From: MWDT01 sp035506315
GTDB lineage: Bacteria; Verrucomicrobiota; Verrucomicrobiia; Opitutales; Opitutaceae
DNA length: 53,993 bases
NCBI GenBank assembly: GCA_035506315.1
Contig: DATJPQ010000118.1
Coordinates: 1 to 53,993 of the forward strand
Reading direction: 5' to 3'
How positions within the stretch are numbered: position 1 is the first letter of the stretch; every line of letters starts with the position of its first letter. The position numbers were made by a program, and so were the translations under genes. The notes under the pieces were generated by a model that worked only from the letters and a program-made list of their open reading frames with translations, did not search any database and had not been told where the DNA came from. This document shows, in pieces, positions 44,888-53,693 of this stretch.

Positions 44888-44948
44888 ACCCCGGCCATAA
44901 GATCGCGCATTCCGGCACCGGCCCGCTTCCCCCCCTTCCGTTTTCTCC

Positions 44949-47522
44949 ATGAACACCAGCCCTGCCACCGTGGGTGTGCCCGCCCCGGTCACTCCGCCTC
45001 CCCCGCGGTTTCCCGGCCGCGTTTATCCCGGCAGTTTGCATCGGCTCGAACTCGCCGCCCTCGACCGGCGTCGCGACGCGCTCCGTAGTGCCTACGCCGC
45101 GGATACGGAACTCAAGTCCGTGCCGCCACCGGCGCCCGTTGCCGGCGAGGCGTTTCCCGCCGACACGGTGGGTATGGCGGTGTCGGGCGGCGGCATCCGT
45201 AGCGCCACCTTTGCACTCGGCGTGTTCCAGGCGCTCGCGGCGAAACGGCTGCTCGGCGCGGTGGATTTTCTCTCCACCGTTTCGGGCGGAGGCTATGTCG
45301 GCGGCTTTTGGGGCGCGTGGCTCAACCGCCTGCGCCCGGGGGGCGGTGGCGCCGCCGGCGGGGCGAAAGACTTTGCCGGGGCACAGCGGGCGCTGGCCGA
45401 CCCGTATTCGGCCGAGGTCGAGTGGCTGCGCGAAAATGGCCGCTACCTCACACCCGCCGGCGCCACCGACGCGTGGGAAGCCGCCGCGGTTTATCAGCGC
45501 AGCCTTACGGCGATCCATCTCCTGCTCGGGCTCGCGGTTTTCGCCGGCCTCTGCCTGGTCACCGCCGTGCGGTGGCTCCTGGTCCGGAAAGCGCTTTGGA
45601 CCGGCTGGACGTTTGCCGTCGGCCAGCTCTGGACGATCCAGGTGAGCCCGTTGCTGGGATTCGTGCCGGTCTACTTCGTCGTGGCCCTGGCCTACGGCGC
45701 AGCATACTGGTACAAGTGGGTGCGCTCGTCGGCGGTGCGCAGCCATGCCATCACCGACGATCTCGCCAATCTGCTCAAGTTCATCGCGATCCTCGTCGGA
45801 CTAGCCGTGGTCGACTCGGGCGGCCTCACGCTGTTCGAGATGGCGAAACACTACCGTCACGCGCCGTGGACGTTGGTGACGGCGCTCGCCACGGCGCTCG
45901 GCGCGGCCTTCGCCCTTGGCCTCAAGGTGAAGAGCCTGCTCGAATCGCTCGGCTTGCCCGGCAAATCGGCGCAGAACGCCGGCGGCCCGAGCTTGCCGGC
46001 CAGGATTGGCCCCCCGGTCGCCGCCGTGGTGCTGGGCGGCCTCTGGCTGGTCACGCTTTCGTTCCTCGCCTCGGGCGCGGTGGCCGTGACGTTCAAGTTG
46101 CTCGGCCGTCTCCCGTGGTTCCAGCAAGGCATCGGTGGACATCTGCTGCTCTACGTCGCGACTTTCGGACCGGGACTGCTGGTCCTCGCGCTTGCCGCCT
46201 GGCTCGGGCGTCATGTGTGGTTCGCCAATCTCTCCTCGATGTCGTCACTCTACAGCGCCCGCCTCACCCGCGCCTACCTTGGTGCCTCCAACCCACACCG
46301 GAAGCACCCAGGACCCGCGCCTCACCGGAGCGCCACGATCCATGACGATCAAGTGGGCTACACCGACTACTTTCCCTACGAAACGGGTGGCCCGCTGCAT
46401 ATCGTCAACGCCACGCTCAACCAGACGGTCGATGCCGCCTCCAACCTCGTGCAATACGACCGCAAAGGCATGAATCTGGCCGTGGGCCCGGTCGGCCTTT
46501 CGGTGGGCGTAGACAACCATACCCGCTGGGTACGTGCCGGCGGCAACACCGGCCCGCGCACCGGCCAGATCGTGGCCCTCGACACCGCGCACGGCCGGTT
46601 TCACGCCTTCGGTGCCGAACCTCCGCCACCAGCCGCCGATGCCAACGTTGTGGCTGGCCCGGCCAAGCCGCCGCCCGTCACCGTCGAAATGCTGTCGCTC
46701 GGGCAATGGGTGGGAATATCGGGCGCCGCTGTCGCCCCCGGCCTGGGCGCCCGCACCAGCCGGGCGCTCGGTTTTCTCCTCTGCTTTTTCAACGTGCGGC
46801 TGGGCTGGTGGTGGGATAGCGGCCTGACCGACCCCGACGCGCGACCCGGCGTGCAGATCAAGCGGGATCTGCGTCGTACGACCGACACCCTGGCCCTTTT
46901 CGCCCTGCGGGCCCAGACCTTCCTCTTCAACGAAATGAACGCCCGCTTCAGCGGCACCGCCCGGCGTTTCTGGTATCTCTCCGACGGCGGCCATTTCGAG
47001 AATACCGCGGCCTACGAGCTCATCCGCCGCCGGCTGCCGTTCATCGTCGTGTGCGACGACGGCTGTGACCCGACGCGCACCTTGGGCGATTTCGCCGATC
47101 TCGTACGCAAGGCGCGGCTCGATTTCGATGCCGAGATCACCGTCTTCACCGCCCAGGAAATCGCCACCCTCGTGCCCGCGTCAGTCCGCGACCGGATCGG
47201 CACACTGGAGGAACTCGGGCGCATCGATCCGGCGACCGGTTTCACTGCGAAGGCCGCACTGCTGGCCTGGGTGCATTATCGCGACGGCCGGACGCCCGAC
47301 TCGCTGCTCCTGCTCCTCAAGCCCACCATCACCGGCCACGAGCCGGCCGATGTGCTCAATTACCACGCCCAGCATCGTGATTTCCCGCAGCAGTCCACGG
47401 CGGACCAGTTCTTCGACGAGGCGCAGTGGGAGAGCTACCGCCGGCTCGGCCAGTGGATCGCCGGCGAGCTCTTCGCCGCGGTTGCCCCCGGCCAGCCCCT
47501 GCGTCAGGCCTTTCTCGTCTGA
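44949..47522 (+). CDS. Patatin-like phospholipase with multiple membrane segments
   Basis: 857 residues. The N-terminal part has the patatin / cPLA2-type oxyanion motif MAVSGGGIRSATFALG (about 76-91) and the nucleophile Ser112 in STVSGGGYVGG. The catalytic Asp is far away, Asp679 in YLSDGGHFENTAAYEL. Between them is a region with about six hydrophobic membrane segments (190-440) and a variable loop region (450-590). The enzyme thus appears to be embedded in the inner membrane with its active site assembled from both ends. It likely hydrolyses lipid acyl esters. It stands alone, 61 nt behind the hybrid kinase gene. Confidence 0.85.
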   Translation: MNTSPATVGVPAPVTPPPPRFPGRVYPGSLHRLELAALDRRRDALRSAYAADTELKSVPPPAPVAGEAFPADTVGMAVSGGGIRSATFALGVFQALAAKRLLGAVDFLSTVSGGGYVGGFWGAWLNRLRPGGGGAAGGAKDFAGAQRALADPYSAEVEWLRENGRYLTPAGATDAWEAAAVYQRSLTAIHLLLGLAVFAGLCLVTAVRWLLVRKALWTGWTFAVGQLWTIQVSPLLGFVPVYFVVALAYGAAYWYKWVRSSAVRSHAITDDLANLLKFIAILVGLAVVDSGGLTLFEMAKHYRHAPWTLVTALATALGAAFALGLKVKSLLESLGLPGKSAQNAGGPSLPARIGPPVAAVVLGGLWLVTLSFLASGAVAVTFKLLGRLPWFQQGIGGHLLLYVATFGPGLLVLALAAWLGRHVWFANLSSMSSLYSARLTRAYLGASNPHRKHPGPAPHRSATIHDDQVGYTDYFPYETGGPLHIVNATLNQTVDAASNLVQYDRKGMNLAVGPVGLSVGVDNHTRWVRAGGNTGPRTGQIVALDTAHGRFHAFGAEPPPPAADANVVAGPAKPPPVTVEMLSLGQWVGISGAAVAPGLGARTSRALGFLLCFFNVRLGWWWDSGLTDPDARPGVQIKRDLRRTTDTLALFALRAQTFLFNEMNARFSGTARRFWYLSDGGHFENTAAYELIRRRLPFIVVCDDGCDPTRTLGDFADLVRKARLDFDAEITVFTAQEIATLVPASVRDRIGTLEELGRIDPATGFTAKAALLAWVHYRDGRTPDSLLLLLKPTITGHEPADVLNYHAQHRDFPQQSTADQFFDEAQWESYRRLGQWIAGELFAAVAPGQPLRQAFLV

Positions 47523-47544
47523 CGCCAATTTTCACTGATCCGGA

Positions 47545-47576
47545 ATTCGCACCGCTTCGCGACCCTTCGCGGTTGA
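47545..47576. repeat. Triplet of 10-nt units (decamer repeat)
   Basis: Units ATTCGCACCG, CTTCGCGACC and CTTCGCGGTTGA. A second array of the same kind follows 36 nt later. Confidence 0.6.
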
Positions 47577-47611
47577 ACTGCGTTTTCCACCTCATATCTG
47601 CCGGTCCGAGA

Positions 47612-47642
47612 ATTAGCGCCCATTAGTGTTCATTAGTGGTTA
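47612..47642. repeat. Triplet of 10-nt units (decamer repeat)
   Basis: Units ATTAGCGCCC, ATTAGTGTTC and ATTAGTGGTTA. It lies between the convergent patatin and transporter genes. Confidence 0.65.
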
Positions 47643-47671
47643 AAATCCGTGATCGCATCGTCGGCTTGGGG

Positions 47672-49309
47672 TCAGCCGGCCGTGAGGTCGTTGTCCTTCG
47701 TCTCGGGCAGCGCCAGGGCGCCGAGGATGCAGGTCAACAGCGCGATCGCGATCGGATACCACAGCCCGGAATAGATGTCGCCCGTGAAGACCACGATGGA
47801 GGCGGCGATGAGCGGCAGGAAGCCGCCGAACCAGCCGTTGCCGATGTGATACGGGAGCGACATCGACGTGTAGCGGATGCGCGTGGGGAACAGCTCCACG
47901 AGAAACGCCGCGATCGGCCCGTATACCATCGTCACGTAGAGCATGAGTAGCGTCAGCAGCGCGACGACCGCCGGCCGGTTGATCCGGGCCGGATCGGCCG
48001 TCGTCGGGTAACCGGCCGGTCCGAGCGCCGCCTCGAAAGCTTTGGGCTCGAAACCGACGACCGTCTGCGCGCCGACATCGAGCACCACCGCCGCCCCGGG
48101 ATGCGCGGGCGCGAGCGCGAACGGTATGCCGCGGTTGTTGAGAAACGTGCGCGCCCGGTCGGTCTCGGTTTGCGCCTTCTTCACCCCGACGATCTTGCCG
48201 GACGCATCGATCATGGCGGTCACCGCCAGCTCGACATTGTTGCGGTAATCGGCGGTGTGCAGCACGACCGGCGTGTGCTCCATGGCCTCGGCCAGCGCCG
48301 GATTGGCGGCGCGGGTCAGGCCGCGGAAGACCGGCATGTAGGTGAGCGCCGCGAGCAGGCACCCCGCCAGCATGATGCGCTTGCGGCCGATCCGGTCGGA
48401 GAGCCGGCCGAAAACGAGGAAGAACGGCGTGCCCAGCAGCAGCGAGTACGCCACGAGCAGGTAGGTGTTGACGTAGTCGACCTTGAGCGTGGAGCTCAGA
48501 AAATAGAGGGCATAGAACTGGCCGGTGTACCACACCACGCCCTGGCCGGCGGTCGCGCCGAAGATCGCCGTGAGGACCAGCCGGGCGTTGTCCCAGTGGG
48601 CGAAACTCTCCCGCAACGGATGCTTCGAGCTTTTGCCCTGCGCCTTCATCTCGGCAAAGACGGGAGATTCCTGCAGCTTCAGGCGGATGTAGATCGAAAT
48701 GCCGAGCAGTACCACCGAGACAAGAAACGGAATCCGCCAGCCCCACGCCGCGAAGTGCGCGGCCGACATCGCCGACCGCAAGCCGAGGATGACCGCCAGC
48801 GACAGAAAAAACCCCAGCGTGGCGGTGGTCTGGATCCAGCTGGTGAAGCGGCCGCGTTTGCCCGCCGGAGCGTGTTCGGCCACATAGGTGGCGGCCCCGC
48901 CGTATTCGCCGCCGAGCGCCAGACCCTGGGCCACCCGCAGCAACACGAGAATGACCGGAGCCCAAAAACCGATTTGCGCATACGTCGGGAGCGCCCCGAC
49001 CAACGCCGTCGAGAGCCCCATGACGACGATGGTCACGAGAAACGTGTACTTGCGCCCCACGAGATCGCCGATGCGCCCGAAGAAGATCGCGCCGAACGGC
49101 CGCACCGAGAAGCCGACGCCGAACAGTGCGAGGCTCGCCAGGAAACCCGCCGTTTCGTTTTCAGGCGGGAAAAACAGTTTGCCGAAAAACACGGCGAGCG
49201 TGCCATAGATGTAGAAATCGTACCATTCGAAGACCGTCCCGAGGGAGGACGCGAAGATCACCAGCCGGTGGCTGCGGTCGAGTGGATCGGAGGCTGCGGG
49301 CGAATTCAT
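47672..49309 (-). CDS. MFS transporter, metabolite:H+ symporter (ProP/ShiA-like) type
   Basis: 545 residues, 12 expected membrane segments. MHS-family motifs: GTVFEWYDFYIYGTLAV in the first helix, SVRPFGAIFFGRIGDLVGRK, LRVAQGLALGGEYGGAATYVAEHAP, and RLSDRIGRKRIMLAG. It should import an osmolyte, dicarboxylate or similar with protons. A soluble insert of about 110 residues (roughly 331-441) lies between helices in the second half and contains VELAVTAMIDASGKIVG and FLNNRGIPFALAPAHPG; it makes the protein longer than the usual 430-450. The start MNSPAASDPLDRSHR was chosen; the upstream frame is Arg-rich and runs into repeats. Confidence 0.9.
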   Translation of the reverse strand: MNSPAASDPLDRSHRLVIFASSLGTVFEWYDFYIYGTLAVFFGKLFFPPENETAGFLASLALFGVGFSVRPFGAIFFGRIGDLVGRKYTFLVTIVVMGLSTALVGALPTYAQIGFWAPVILVLLRVAQGLALGGEYGGAATYVAEHAPAGKRGRFTSWIQTTATLGFFLSLAVILGLRSAMSAAHFAAWGWRIPFLVSVVLLGISIYIRLKLQESPVFAEMKAQGKSSKHPLRESFAHWDNARLVLTAIFGATAGQGVVWYTGQFYALYFLSSTLKVDYVNTYLLVAYSLLLGTPFFLVFGRLSDRIGRKRIMLAGCLLAALTYMPVFRGLTRAANPALAEAMEHTPVVLHTADYRNNVELAVTAMIDASGKIVGVKKAQTETDRARTFLNNRGIPFALAPAHPGAAVVLDVGAQTVVGFEPKAFEAALGPAGYPTTADPARINRPAVVALLTLLMLYVTMVYGPIAAFLVELFPTRIRYTSMSLPYHIGNGWFGGFLPLIAASIVVFTGDIYSGLWYPIAIALLTCILGALALPETKDNDLTAG

Positions 49310-49392
49310 GAGAAGGGGAGGGTGAAGCGACGCACACGGAACCCAGCTGCTGCGCCGCCGCAACTCGCTCCGCCAGAAAACGCCCCCGGGCT

Positions 49393-49445
49393 CCGCCGCG
49401 CAATCGCGGCGGCTAGTGCGGAATGTAGCCACGCCGGTTACGGCG
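49393..49445. repeat. REP-like GC hairpins, two copies
   Basis: 49393-49412 has stem CCGCCGCG / CGCGGCGG with loop CAAT, an inverted copy of the element at 11657. Next to it 49432-49445 has a shorter related hairpin CGCCG-GTTA-CGGCG preceded by TAGCCA. Confidence 0.65.
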
Positions 49446-49491
49446 CGGGAGGCATCGGTTGGTCCATACCGTGACGATTTCGTGAGAGAAA

Positions 49492-49560
49492 CTGTAGCGG
49501 CGGTCTATGACCATCGTGCCCAGGAGCGATAAGAGCGGCGTTCACCGACCGCCGCTACAG
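49492..49560. repeat. 14-bp inverted repeat CTGTAGCGGCGGTC
   Basis: Perfect 14-nt arms at 49492-49505 and 49547-49560 enclose 41 nt. It sits in the 440-bp gene-free stretch 49310-49749. Confidence 0.7.
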
Positions 49561-49606
49561 CAAACCACCATCACCCACCGGGCGCCCAGCCGGAACGAAG
49601 CAGTAG

Positions 49607-49684
49607 AGGTAGGGCGAGTTATCCCTGACGCGCCGGGTTTCTCTGATCGAAATCGACGGCGGACTAGGGATAGTCCGCCCGACC
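49607..49684. repeat. Inverted pair of related hairpins (REPIN-like)
   Basis: A hairpin GGCGGACTA-GGGA-TAGTCCGCC (49658-49679) faces a diverged inverted copy beginning GGTAGGGCGAGTTATCCCT (49608-49626). Both share GGTnGGGCG and TATCCCT in opposite orientation, a layout known from REPINs. Confidence 0.55.
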
Positions 49685-49749
49685 TTTTACGGAGCCATCG
49701 GATGTGATCCGGTCCAACGGCATCATCCCGACTTGGCGTCCCGCCCGGT

Positions 49750-50259
49750 TCACGGCAGCGGAGTGCACAGCTCGACGAGGTGGCCGTCCTTGTCCCGGAG
49801 GCACGCCACAGTCTGCCCCCACGGCTTGGTCTCGGGTGCGCTCACCGCCGTCGCCCCGGCCTTCAGCGCGCGGGCATACAGCGCCGGCACGTCGGACGTG
49901 ACCAGGGCGATCTCGAAGCCCAGGGGCGCTTTGTCGGGGGAGGTGGCCACGAATTCCTTCACCTGCGTCTTCGCCAGTTCGAAATTGTAGAACGCCAGCC
50001 GGGCCGCTCCGGTTTCCAACTCCCCATAGGCCTTGCCTTGGTCGTCGTTGAAAAAGCGCCGCGACAGGCCGAAGGCCTCTTCGTAGAAGGCAAGGGTCGC
50101 GGCAACATCTTTGACGTACAGGACTACGTAACCGAGCGAGACGGAGGGCGTACTCATGTTTTTATCCTTGGGCTTCACGGCTTCTGGGGTGGTTTCGGAG
50201 GTAATCCCGACGCTCGCGAGCACGAGCGAGCAGACGACGAGAAGAAGAGACTTTTTCAT
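49750..50259 (-). CDS. Exported VOC-family (glyoxalase/bleomycin-resistance fold) protein
   Basis: 169 residues. After a signal peptide (MKKSLLLVVCSLVLASVG) comes a single VOC domain: LGYVVLYVKDVAATLAFYEEAFGL, ARLAFYNFELA, FEIALVTSDVPALYARALKAGATAV and ACLRDKDGHLVELCTPLP. The His/Glu metal ligands of glyoxalase I are only partly present (Glu in VELCTP). The role is unknown. If translation starts at the internal ATG (50157, MSTPSVSLGYVV), the protein would be cytoplasmic; the signal-peptide form was preferred. Confidence 0.8.
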   Translation of the reverse strand: MKKSLLLVVCSLVLASVGITSETTPEAVKPKDKNMSTPSVSLGYVVLYVKDVAATLAFYEEAFGLSRRFFNDDQGKAYGELETGAARLAFYNFELAKTQVKEFVATSPDKAPLGFEIALVTSDVPALYARALKAGATAVSAPETKPWGQTVACLRDKDGHLVELCTPLP

Positions 50260-50480
50260 ATTCAGGGCAATCGAGGGAAAGAAACGGGCGGCATGCTAGC
50301 CCAAATCGCCCGGCGTGTCTTGAAGAAATTCGGTGCTTGCAGGCGAATTTCGTCGCCCGCCGTCGCCGACCGTCCTCGGTGTACGTCTTGCCTTGGAATT
50401 CTGCCAGGCTGAAAATTGCCGGGTTGGCACCTCGGCCAACCCAGATCCCTCGTCGCTTCCCAGATATTCGATCGTTTCCC

Positions 50481-51983
50481 ATGAGCCAAAACCTCCGCGT
50501 CCGATGCTGCTTCGTGATCGTCCTTGCCGCTTGTTTCTCTGGCGCAGCGGTGGCGCGTGACACCCGTTACATCGTCACCGATTACGGCGCGGTCGGCGAC
50601 GGCACCACCGTCAACACCCAGGCAATCCAGGCTGTCATCGACCGGTGCGCGGCCGAGGGCGGCGGCGTCCTCGTCGTACCGCCGGGCACATTTCTGAGCG
50701 GCGCCCTCTTCTTCAAACCAGGGGTGGACCTGCTGGTCGAAAAGGACGCCGTGCTAAAAAGCACGATCGTGCTGGGGGACTTCCCGCCGATCTACACGCG
50801 CTGGGAAGGCATCGAGCGCTATTGGACCGCGGCGTTCCTCAATTTCGTCGGTCTGAAGAACGTGACCGTTTCCGGCGCAGGCACGATCGACGGCTCCGGT
50901 GACGCGTGGGCCGGTTACGGCCGGCGTGTTCCTCGCGGCCCCAAAGCGCAACCCGGAACGAAATCCGCACCGGTAGACTCGGTTGCCGGACGGGCAGCCA
51001 AGTCGATGTCCGGGCCTGCTGAATCGGAAACGCTCGCTGCCGCTCTCGCCGGGCCGCTCCCGCCACCCGAGGAGGTCTACCCCCAACCGTTGCCGACCCC
51101 CGCCGCGCTCAACTTTGCACCCGATCCGGCCCACCTCCCGCCCGTCAACGCCGCGGGTTTTGCGCTGCCGCGCGATCGTCTCGGCTCGCCCCTCAGCCCA
51201 CCCCGCGCCCTCGTGTTTCAGAGCTGTACCGGCGTCCGTGTCTCCGGCCTGACGCTGAAAAATCAGGCGCGCTGGGGCTACGTTTTCCTCTATTGCGAAA
51301 ACGTCGTCGCCGAAAACCTCACGGCGCGCGCCGTGCACTACATTCCGAGCTCCGACAGCATGGACATCGACTCCTGCCGCCACGTACGCGTTGCCGGCTG
51401 TGACTTCGATTGCAACGACGATTGCCTCTCGATCAAGGCCGGCAAGGACGAGGACGGCCGTCGCGTCGCCCGACCAAGCGAGGACATCGTGATCGAAAAA
51501 ACCCACTTTCGGTACGGCCATGGCGGTGTCGCCCTGGGCAGCGAGGTCTCCGGGGGCATCCGCAACGTCGAGGTGCGCCAATGTGTGATGGATGCCGACA
51601 ACTGGGCGCCGATCCGTTTCAAGTCGCAGCCGAGCCGCGGCGGCGTGGTGGAGAACGTCACCTACCGTGACATCGAACTGCACGACACCCGTCTGATGGT
51701 CGAATTCGACCTGGAGTGGAACATGCGCATCAACGTCGCCGGCGATGCCCGCGTCGCCACCGCGATCCGCAACGTGAAGATCATCAACGTCAACGGCACC
51801 GTGGGCAAAGTCGGGATCATTCATGGACTCAAGGACAGCCTGATCGATGGCGTGGTCTTCGAAAACTGCGCGATTACGGCCCAGCATGGCCTCCGCATCG
51901 ACCACGCCCGCCATATCGATCTTTATGGCCTCAAGCTGGACGTGAAAGAAGGCGAGCCCGTCACCCGGAACGACGCCGAGTGA
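50481..51983 (+). CDS. Glycoside hydrolase family 28 (polygalacturonase-type) protein
   Basis: 500 residues with a signal peptide (cleavage near AVARDTR). The right-handed beta-helix begins YIVTDYGAVGDGTTVNTQAIQAVID. The catalytic region reads SSDSMDIDSCRHVRVAGC, CNDDCLSIKAGKDEDG, GHGGVALGSEVSGGIRNV and RFKSQPSRGG, matching the four GH28 motifs (NTDG-, DD-, GHG- and RIK-type). It should hydrolyse galacturonan or rhamnogalacturonan side chains outside the cytoplasm. An insert of about 90 residues rich in Pro and Ala (150-240) interrupts the first half. The ATG at 50481 begins the signal peptide. Confidence 0.9.
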   Translation: MSQNLRVRCCFVIVLAACFSGAAVARDTRYIVTDYGAVGDGTTVNTQAIQAVIDRCAAEGGGVLVVPPGTFLSGALFFKPGVDLLVEKDAVLKSTIVLGDFPPIYTRWEGIERYWTAAFLNFVGLKNVTVSGAGTIDGSGDAWAGYGRRVPRGPKAQPGTKSAPVDSVAGRAAKSMSGPAESETLAAALAGPLPPPEEVYPQPLPTPAALNFAPDPAHLPPVNAAGFALPRDRLGSPLSPPRALVFQSCTGVRVSGLTLKNQARWGYVFLYCENVVAENLTARAVHYIPSSDSMDIDSCRHVRVAGCDFDCNDDCLSIKAGKDEDGRRVARPSEDIVIEKTHFRYGHGGVALGSEVSGGIRNVEVRQCVMDADNWAPIRFKSQPSRGGVVENVTYRDIELHDTRLMVEFDLEWNMRINVAGDARVATAIRNVKIINVNGTVGKVGIIHGLKDSLIDGVVFENCAITAQHGLRIDHARHIDLYGLKLDVKEGEPVTRNDAE

Positions 51984-52142
51984 TCAGGGCAGCGGCATCG
52001 GCAGTCTCAAGATCAGTAAACGATCCCGACCGGCCGCACCCTCGCGTGGATGCCGGACTCCGATGGATTTTCTCTTGTAGACGACCTTATGGCCGCCTAC
52101 TTATCGCAGTAGACGGTCTTACTCATCCAGCGGAAAATCCGA

Positions 52143-52448
52143 ATGACACCCCGGCGTCTGCTACCCTGGCTACTTGTGCTCTTTGTCGTCGTTGCCAGGC
52201 TGTCGACCGACATCCATGGGATGCAAACGGCAGGAGATTTCCTGAGCATAGCCAAAGCAAAAGAGGATAAAGGGGATCTCAACGGTGCCATTGCCGACCT
52301 CTCCCGAGTTATCGCGTCCAAGCCAGACTACGCTGAGGCCTACTACAACCGGGGGCCCGCCAGGCAGGCCAAGGGTGATCGCGAAGGCGCAACGGCGGAT
52401 TTCGCCAAGTCCGCCGAGTTGACGGGCAAAGCCCTGGGCACGCGCTGA
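52143..52448 (+). CDS. Small exported TPR protein
   Basis: 101 residues: an N-terminal hydrophobic segment (RLLPWLLVLFVVVARL), then two TPR-type helices pairs (AKEDKGDLNGAIADLSRVIASKPDYAEAYYNRG...KGDREGATADFAKSAEL, shown by its ends). TPRs mediate protein contacts. The next gene starts 12 nt later, so they are cotranscribed. Base composition is lower in GC than the gltB region. Confidence 0.75.
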   Translation: MTPRRLLPWLLVLFVVVARLSTDIHGMQTAGDFLSIAKAKEDKGDLNGAIADLSRVIASKPDYAEAYYNRGPARQAKGDREGATADFAKSAELTGKALGTR

Positions 52449-52460
52449 AGAGAGGATGCG

Positions 52461-53645
52461 ATGCCATCGCATGCCAAAACCTTGAAAGCACCAAACCTCG
52501 CCATGGATCAGCAAATCGCAGAGCAACGTTTTAGGGCTCAGTTGATGATACCGACGGGTCGTTCTTTCCGACGACTGGCTGGTATGTTCGGGGCAGGCAT
52601 TATTGCGATAACAGCATTTCCAGCCGAGCCCCAACCTACTGGTGCCATAACCGTGTATAAGCCAGATCCAGCGATCAAATCCCAGATGGGGGCGATTGAA
52701 GCCGAAAATACTTTTCGGGATTTGCTCGGGCGGGCGACCTATTTCGTCGGCGGCGAAATTCAAGAAGCTAAAGTTTCTCCGGAGGAATATTCATACGTCC
52801 AGGGTGGCAAGACGCATCGATACCGCTTCCTTAACTATGAATCTCCCAAAGTGGAGGATGGGACGTCCGTGGGGTACAACTACGCGGTCGGCGTATTGGC
52901 ATGGAAGTCCGAAAAGGAGGCACGTTCGTTCGCCGACGCCATGCTGGCGATGAATCAATATGCTTTCGCCGATTTTCAGAAGAAAGCGCAGGTCTGGCGC
53001 GAGCTGCCGGCAAAACCCGCGTTGGCGGAAGAAGTGCAAAGGTGTCGCGTGCTGGCCGAAGAAGCCCTCCGGAATAGGAACACGAAAGATGCGTGGTTTT
53101 ATTACTCGCGGGGCGTGACCGAGGAGCCGCTTTGGGCCGAGGGGCATTTCAATGCCGCATTATTGGCCGCAGAATTGGGGAAGTACGAACAGGCGGCAGC
53201 ACACATGAAATGCTATCTCGAACTCAAGCCGGAGGCCAAGGATGCCCGCGCCGCCCGCGAGAAGATGTGGCTCTGGGAGGACAAGGAACAGAAGTTCGAG
53301 AAGGACCAACGGGGGGGCTTCCCCGTCGGATTCGGAGCCGGCGTACCCGATCTCTTCGCAATGGCAGAGTTGGACCAGCAACCGGTCGTCCGCTCGCAGG
53401 CATTTCCCGTCTATCCTTCCGAACTGCGCAACAGCGGGATCTCCGGCGGGGTAGTGGTCGCGTTCATTGTCTCGACTACCGGAACGGTTCTTGAACCCAC
53501 GATCGTGTCGTCGGACCGACGCGAATTCGAAGCGCCCGCAGTTCAAGCGGTCAGCAAGTGGAAATTCAAGCCCGGCCGGAAAGGTGGTCGCGTCGTCAAT
53601 ACCAAGGTACTGGCACCGGTTGGCTTTGCCGTTGGCGGTGACTAG
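52461..53645 (+). CDS. Exported TPR protein with TonB-type C-terminal domain
   Basis: 394 residues. An N-terminal hydrophobic stretch (RRLAGMFGAGIIAITAFPA) follows a basic leader. The middle has TPR-like helices (DAWFYYSRGVTEEPLWAEGHFNAALLAAELGKYEQAA in part). The C-terminus is a TonB energy-transducer-like domain: VYPSELRNSGISGGVVVAFIVSTTGTV, EFEAPAVQAVSKWKFKPGRKGGRVVNTKV. There is no long Pro linker, so it is probably not a true TonB. The start at 52461 has GAGAGG 6 nt upstream; ATG 52545 is an alternative. Confidence 0.75.
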   Translation: MPSHAKTLKAPNLAMDQQIAEQRFRAQLMIPTGRSFRRLAGMFGAGIIAITAFPAEPQPTGAITVYKPDPAIKSQMGAIEAENTFRDLLGRATYFVGGEIQEAKVSPEEYSYVQGGKTHRYRFLNYESPKVEDGTSVGYNYAVGVLAWKSEKEARSFADAMLAMNQYAFADFQKKAQVWRELPAKPALAEEVQRCRVLAEEALRNRNTKDAWFYYSRGVTEEPLWAEGHFNAALLAAELGKYEQAAAHMKCYLELKPEAKDARAAREKMWLWEDKEQKFEKDQRGGFPVGFGAGVPDLFAMAELDQQPVVRSQAFPVYPSELRNSGISGGVVVAFIVSTTGTVLEPTIVSSDRREFEAPAVQAVSKWKFKPGRKGGRVVNTKVLAPVGFAVGGD

Positions 53646-53693
53646 CCCACGCATCGCGTTTTAGTCTGAATGCATTCTACAAAAAGGAGTACG

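Noticed and set aside
49393..49684. CRISPR array
   Set aside because: The repeats are palindromes of different kinds without regular spacers, and there are no cas genes.
52461..53645. A genuine TonB energy transducer
   Set aside because: It has the TonB-type C-terminal domain but no proline-rich periplasm-spanning linker and no ExbB/ExbD genes nearby.
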